Assembly (NCBI GenBank): GCA_021790895.1
Contig: JAJYFM010000022.1
Span: 1 to 33,277, forward strand
Direction of reading: 5' to 3'
DNA from: a bacterium
GTDB taxonomy: Bacteria; Vulcanimicrobiota; Vulcanimicrobiia; Vulcanimicrobiales; Vulcanimicrobiaceae
DNA: 33,277 bases
Each line of letters opens with the position of its first letter. Position 1 is the stretch's first letter. The notes under the pieces were generated by a model that had not been told where the DNA came from, searched no databases, and worked only from the letters and a program-made list of their open reading frames with translations. Shown here in pieces: positions 31,676-33,277 of this stretch. A program made the translations under genes and the position numbers.

Positions 31676-32569
31676 ATGATTCGTCCATTTCGTTTTCGCG
31701 CCGCGGTCACGGCGATTCTCGCCGCCGCTCTGCTTGGCGCTACGCCATACAACTTCACCGTACCCAACGTCGACGTCGTTCCCGATCTGCACGGGAACCC
31801 GGCGAACGCCCAATTGGTGATTTTCGCCGCCGGCAACCAATACATGGCGATGCACGCATTGGTGGCCGCATTCCAGCGCGAGCATCCCGGGATCAAACGG
31901 GTCTTTTACGAAACCCTGCCGCCGGGAATTCTCGCAAAACAGATCGAGGCAGGTGCCTTGCAGATCGGCAACCTCGTCATCGACCCCCGACCGGACGTCT
32001 TTCTCTCCGGGAAAAAGCGCATGACGATCGAAAGAAATCTCGGCATTGTCGGCCCGGCACATACCTATGCGACCAATACGCTCGCGATTCTCGTCCGAAA
32101 AGGCAACCCGAAACATGTCATGAACTTGCGCGATCTCGGTCGCGCAGATGTGCGCGTTGCCATGCCGAATCCAGCGTGGGAAGGCGTCTCCGGGCAGATT
32201 CAAGCGGCATATCGGAAAGCGGGCGGAGCGGCACTGGTATCGACGATTATGGTCACCAAGCGCAAAGCCGGAACCACGTTACTCACGAAAATTCACCATC
32301 GGCAAACCCCGCGTTGGATTCTCTCGGGTCGCGCCGATGCAGGCGTCGTCTGGATCTCCGAAGCGCTCTTTCAGGCAAAACTCACCGGGCGCCTTGCGGT
32401 CGTGAAGATCCCAGCCTCCGAAAATGCGACGGCAATCTATCAAGCAGCCGCGGTGACGAAGGCGCCGCACCCGGCGGCGGCTAAAGCGTTTGTCACGTTT
32501 CTCACCGGCGCGCGCGCGCGCGCTATCTATGCTTCTTACGGCTTCACCACTGGAGGAAACCATCCATGA
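31676..32569 (+). CDS. ModA-like periplasmic solute-binding protein
   Basis: The 297-residue product has a signal peptide (about 1-24). It has the bacterial type II solute-binding fold seen in molybdate/sulfate binders: LVIFAAGNQYMAMHALVAAFQREHPGI, PDVFLSGKKRMTIERNLGIV, YATNTLAILVRKGNP, DLGRADVRVAMPNPAWEGVSGQI, and ADAGVVWISEALF. This order resembles ModA/SBP_bac_11 proteins, which capture oxyanions for an ABC importer. The ligand is not certain, and no permease or ATPase gene is seen before the window ends. It is divergent from the LysR regulator and overlaps the next gene by 4 nt (ATGA), so the two products should act together. Confidence 0.8.
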   Translation: MIRPFRFRAAVTAILAAALLGATPYNFTVPNVDVVPDLHGNPANAQLVIFAAGNQYMAMHALVAAFQREHPGIKRVFYETLPPGILAKQIEAGALQIGNLVIDPRPDVFLSGKKRMTIERNLGIVGPAHTYATNTLAILVRKGNPKHVMNLRDLGRADVRVAMPNPAWEGVSGQIQAAYRKAGGAALVSTIMVTKRKAGTTLLTKIHHRQTPRWILSGRADAGVVWISEALFQAKLTGRLAVVKIPASENATAIYQAAAVTKAPHPAAAKAFVTFLTGARARAIYASYGFTTGGNHP

Positions 32570-33276
32570 AACGCACAGCTTTTCTTGCAACGTCGGCCTC
32601 ACTCGTCGCCCTTGCCCCAACGCTTGCCGAAGCGGCTGCGGCAGTTCCGGGCGGCACGGCGTTAGTCGAACGCAAAGCCAACTTCGACGCAGCGCATTTC
32701 GATAAAGTGCTCGGCCGTCCGGCGGAGATCCGCCAGATGTGGGAGATTCTTAATCCCAATCCGGTGGTCTGGAACAATATCAAAAATGCTTTCAACGGCT
32801 TGCATTTCGGATATGGATACCCAGCTGAGAAAATCGCGATGGCCTTTGCCGCACACGGTCCGGCATCGAGCTATAATTTCAGCGACTACGTGTGGGCGAA
32901 ATATCGCATCGGGGAGTTCTTCAACATCAAAGGGCCCGACGGCGCCTTCGCGACCAAGAACTACCACTATCCCTCGCATACGCCGTTCAATCTCTCGGCA
33001 AATCCCGATAACGAAAAGTCGAGCTACCAAGATCGCTCGATTCAAACGCTGCAACGGCGCGGCCTAGTGATGTTGACCTGTCACACGGCCGTGGAAGAGC
33101 AATCGCGTGCGATCGTTAAGCGGGGCTTCGCTCCCAAAGGAATGGACGGATCGCAAGTCGCCGCCGATATTCTCACGCATCTCATTCCAGGAACGATCGT
33201 GGTGCCTTCGATGGTCGCCACGGTAGCGGTTCTGCAGAAGCGTTTCGGCTACGCCTACACGGCGCTGGCGTTCTAG
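32566..33276 (+). CDS. Exported DsrE-like protein
   Basis: The 236-residue product begins MKRTAFLATSASL and has a hydrophobic stretch to about residue 25, a signal peptide with a KR pair resembling a weak twin-arginine motif. The mature part resembles DsrE/DsrF-type sulfur-relay folds: a conserved core KIAMAFAAHGPASSYNFSDY, RRGLVMLTCHTAVEEQ, then PGTIVVPSMVATVAVLQ and FGYAYTAL at the end. Cys172 in TCHT is the only cysteine and would be the likely sulfur carrier or metal ligand. Similar proteins are often labelled only as Tat-signal proteins; the DsrE relation is my reading of the pattern. A strong ribosome-binding site (GGAGGAAA) precedes the ATG, which overlaps the solute-binding gene stop. 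The gene is complete, ending one base before the window edge. Confidence 0.65.
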   Translation: MKRTAFLATSASLVALAPTLAEAAAAVPGGTALVERKANFDAAHFDKVLGRPAEIRQMWEILNPNPVVWNNIKNAFNGLHFGYGYPAEKIAMAFAAHGPASSYNFSDYVWAKYRIGEFFNIKGPDGAFATKNYHYPSHTPFNLSANPDNEKSSYQDRSIQTLQRRGLVMLTCHTAVEEQSRAIVKRGFAPKGMDGSQVAADILTHLIPGTIVVPSMVATVAVLQKRFGYAYTALAF

Positions 33277-33277
33277 G

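Noticed and set aside
1-33277. tRNA, rRNA, CRISPR, integrase or phage genes
   Set aside because: Looked for by eye on both strands; no cloverleaf with a GTTCGA loop, no rRNA core sequences, no spaced repeats and no recombinase motifs were seen.

Overview
The window is a GC-rich (roughly 60-65% by eye), gene-dense chromosomal segment from a diderm-type bacterium. It carries a Min system, FtsEX, RodA, an RNase E/G, a BepA-like M48 protease, a type IV pilin-like protein, RmuC and several secreted proteins. No rRNA, tRNA, transposase, phage or CRISPR signature was seen. Gene content and style would fit an uncultured lineage such as Candidatus Eremiobacterota (WPS-2). That placement is inference; nothing here proves it.

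Left part (1-4404, minus strand): an M48 metalloprotease, a DUF697-type membrane protein, a MOSC-domain protein and a type IV pilin-like protein, read in that order. Divergent from it (4560-10028, plus strand) is a tightly coupled operon: minC, two tandem minD paralogs, minE, an AlkB-type dioxygenase, a RodA-type SEDS glycosyltransferase and a leucine-rich-repeat-like protein. Junctions from minD2 onward are 4-nt start/stop overlaps. The operon joins division-site selection and wall elongation in one transcript.

Middle part (10034-16511): a DUF3999 plus DUF2339 gene pair faces a large MalT-like STAND ATPase/LuxR regulator across a short region with a perfect palindrome. The block is flanked on the right by a decayed fragment of the leucine-rich-repeat gene that sits on its left. 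The fragment differs from the intact gene by synonymous changes only and then by a 100-bp deletion, so the block looks like an acquired or rearranged module. A secreted protein of unknown function follows.

Right-centre part (16812-26725): RNase E/G with a long disordered basic tail, a small secreted carboxypeptidase-regulatory-like protein, and then a minus-strand operon. That operon reads ftsE, ftsX, a response regulator with a GGDEF domain, an EnvC-like M23 peptidase with intact zinc ligands, and two S41 (C-terminal processing) proteases. This is a peptidoglycan-remodelling and division cassette with a cyclic-di-GMP signalling gene inside it.

Right end (26771-33277): an acyl-CoA dehydrogenase, an exported peroxiredoxin, then rmuC, a dienelactone-hydrolase-like gene and a LysR regulator on the minus strand. 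The LysR gene is divergent from an AT-rich promoter that drives a ModA-like solute-binding protein and an exported DsrE-like protein.

Across the first 26 kb the octamer GCGATCGC, identical to the cyanobacterial HIP1 palindrome, occurs at least 15 times by hand count, against about one expected from base composition.
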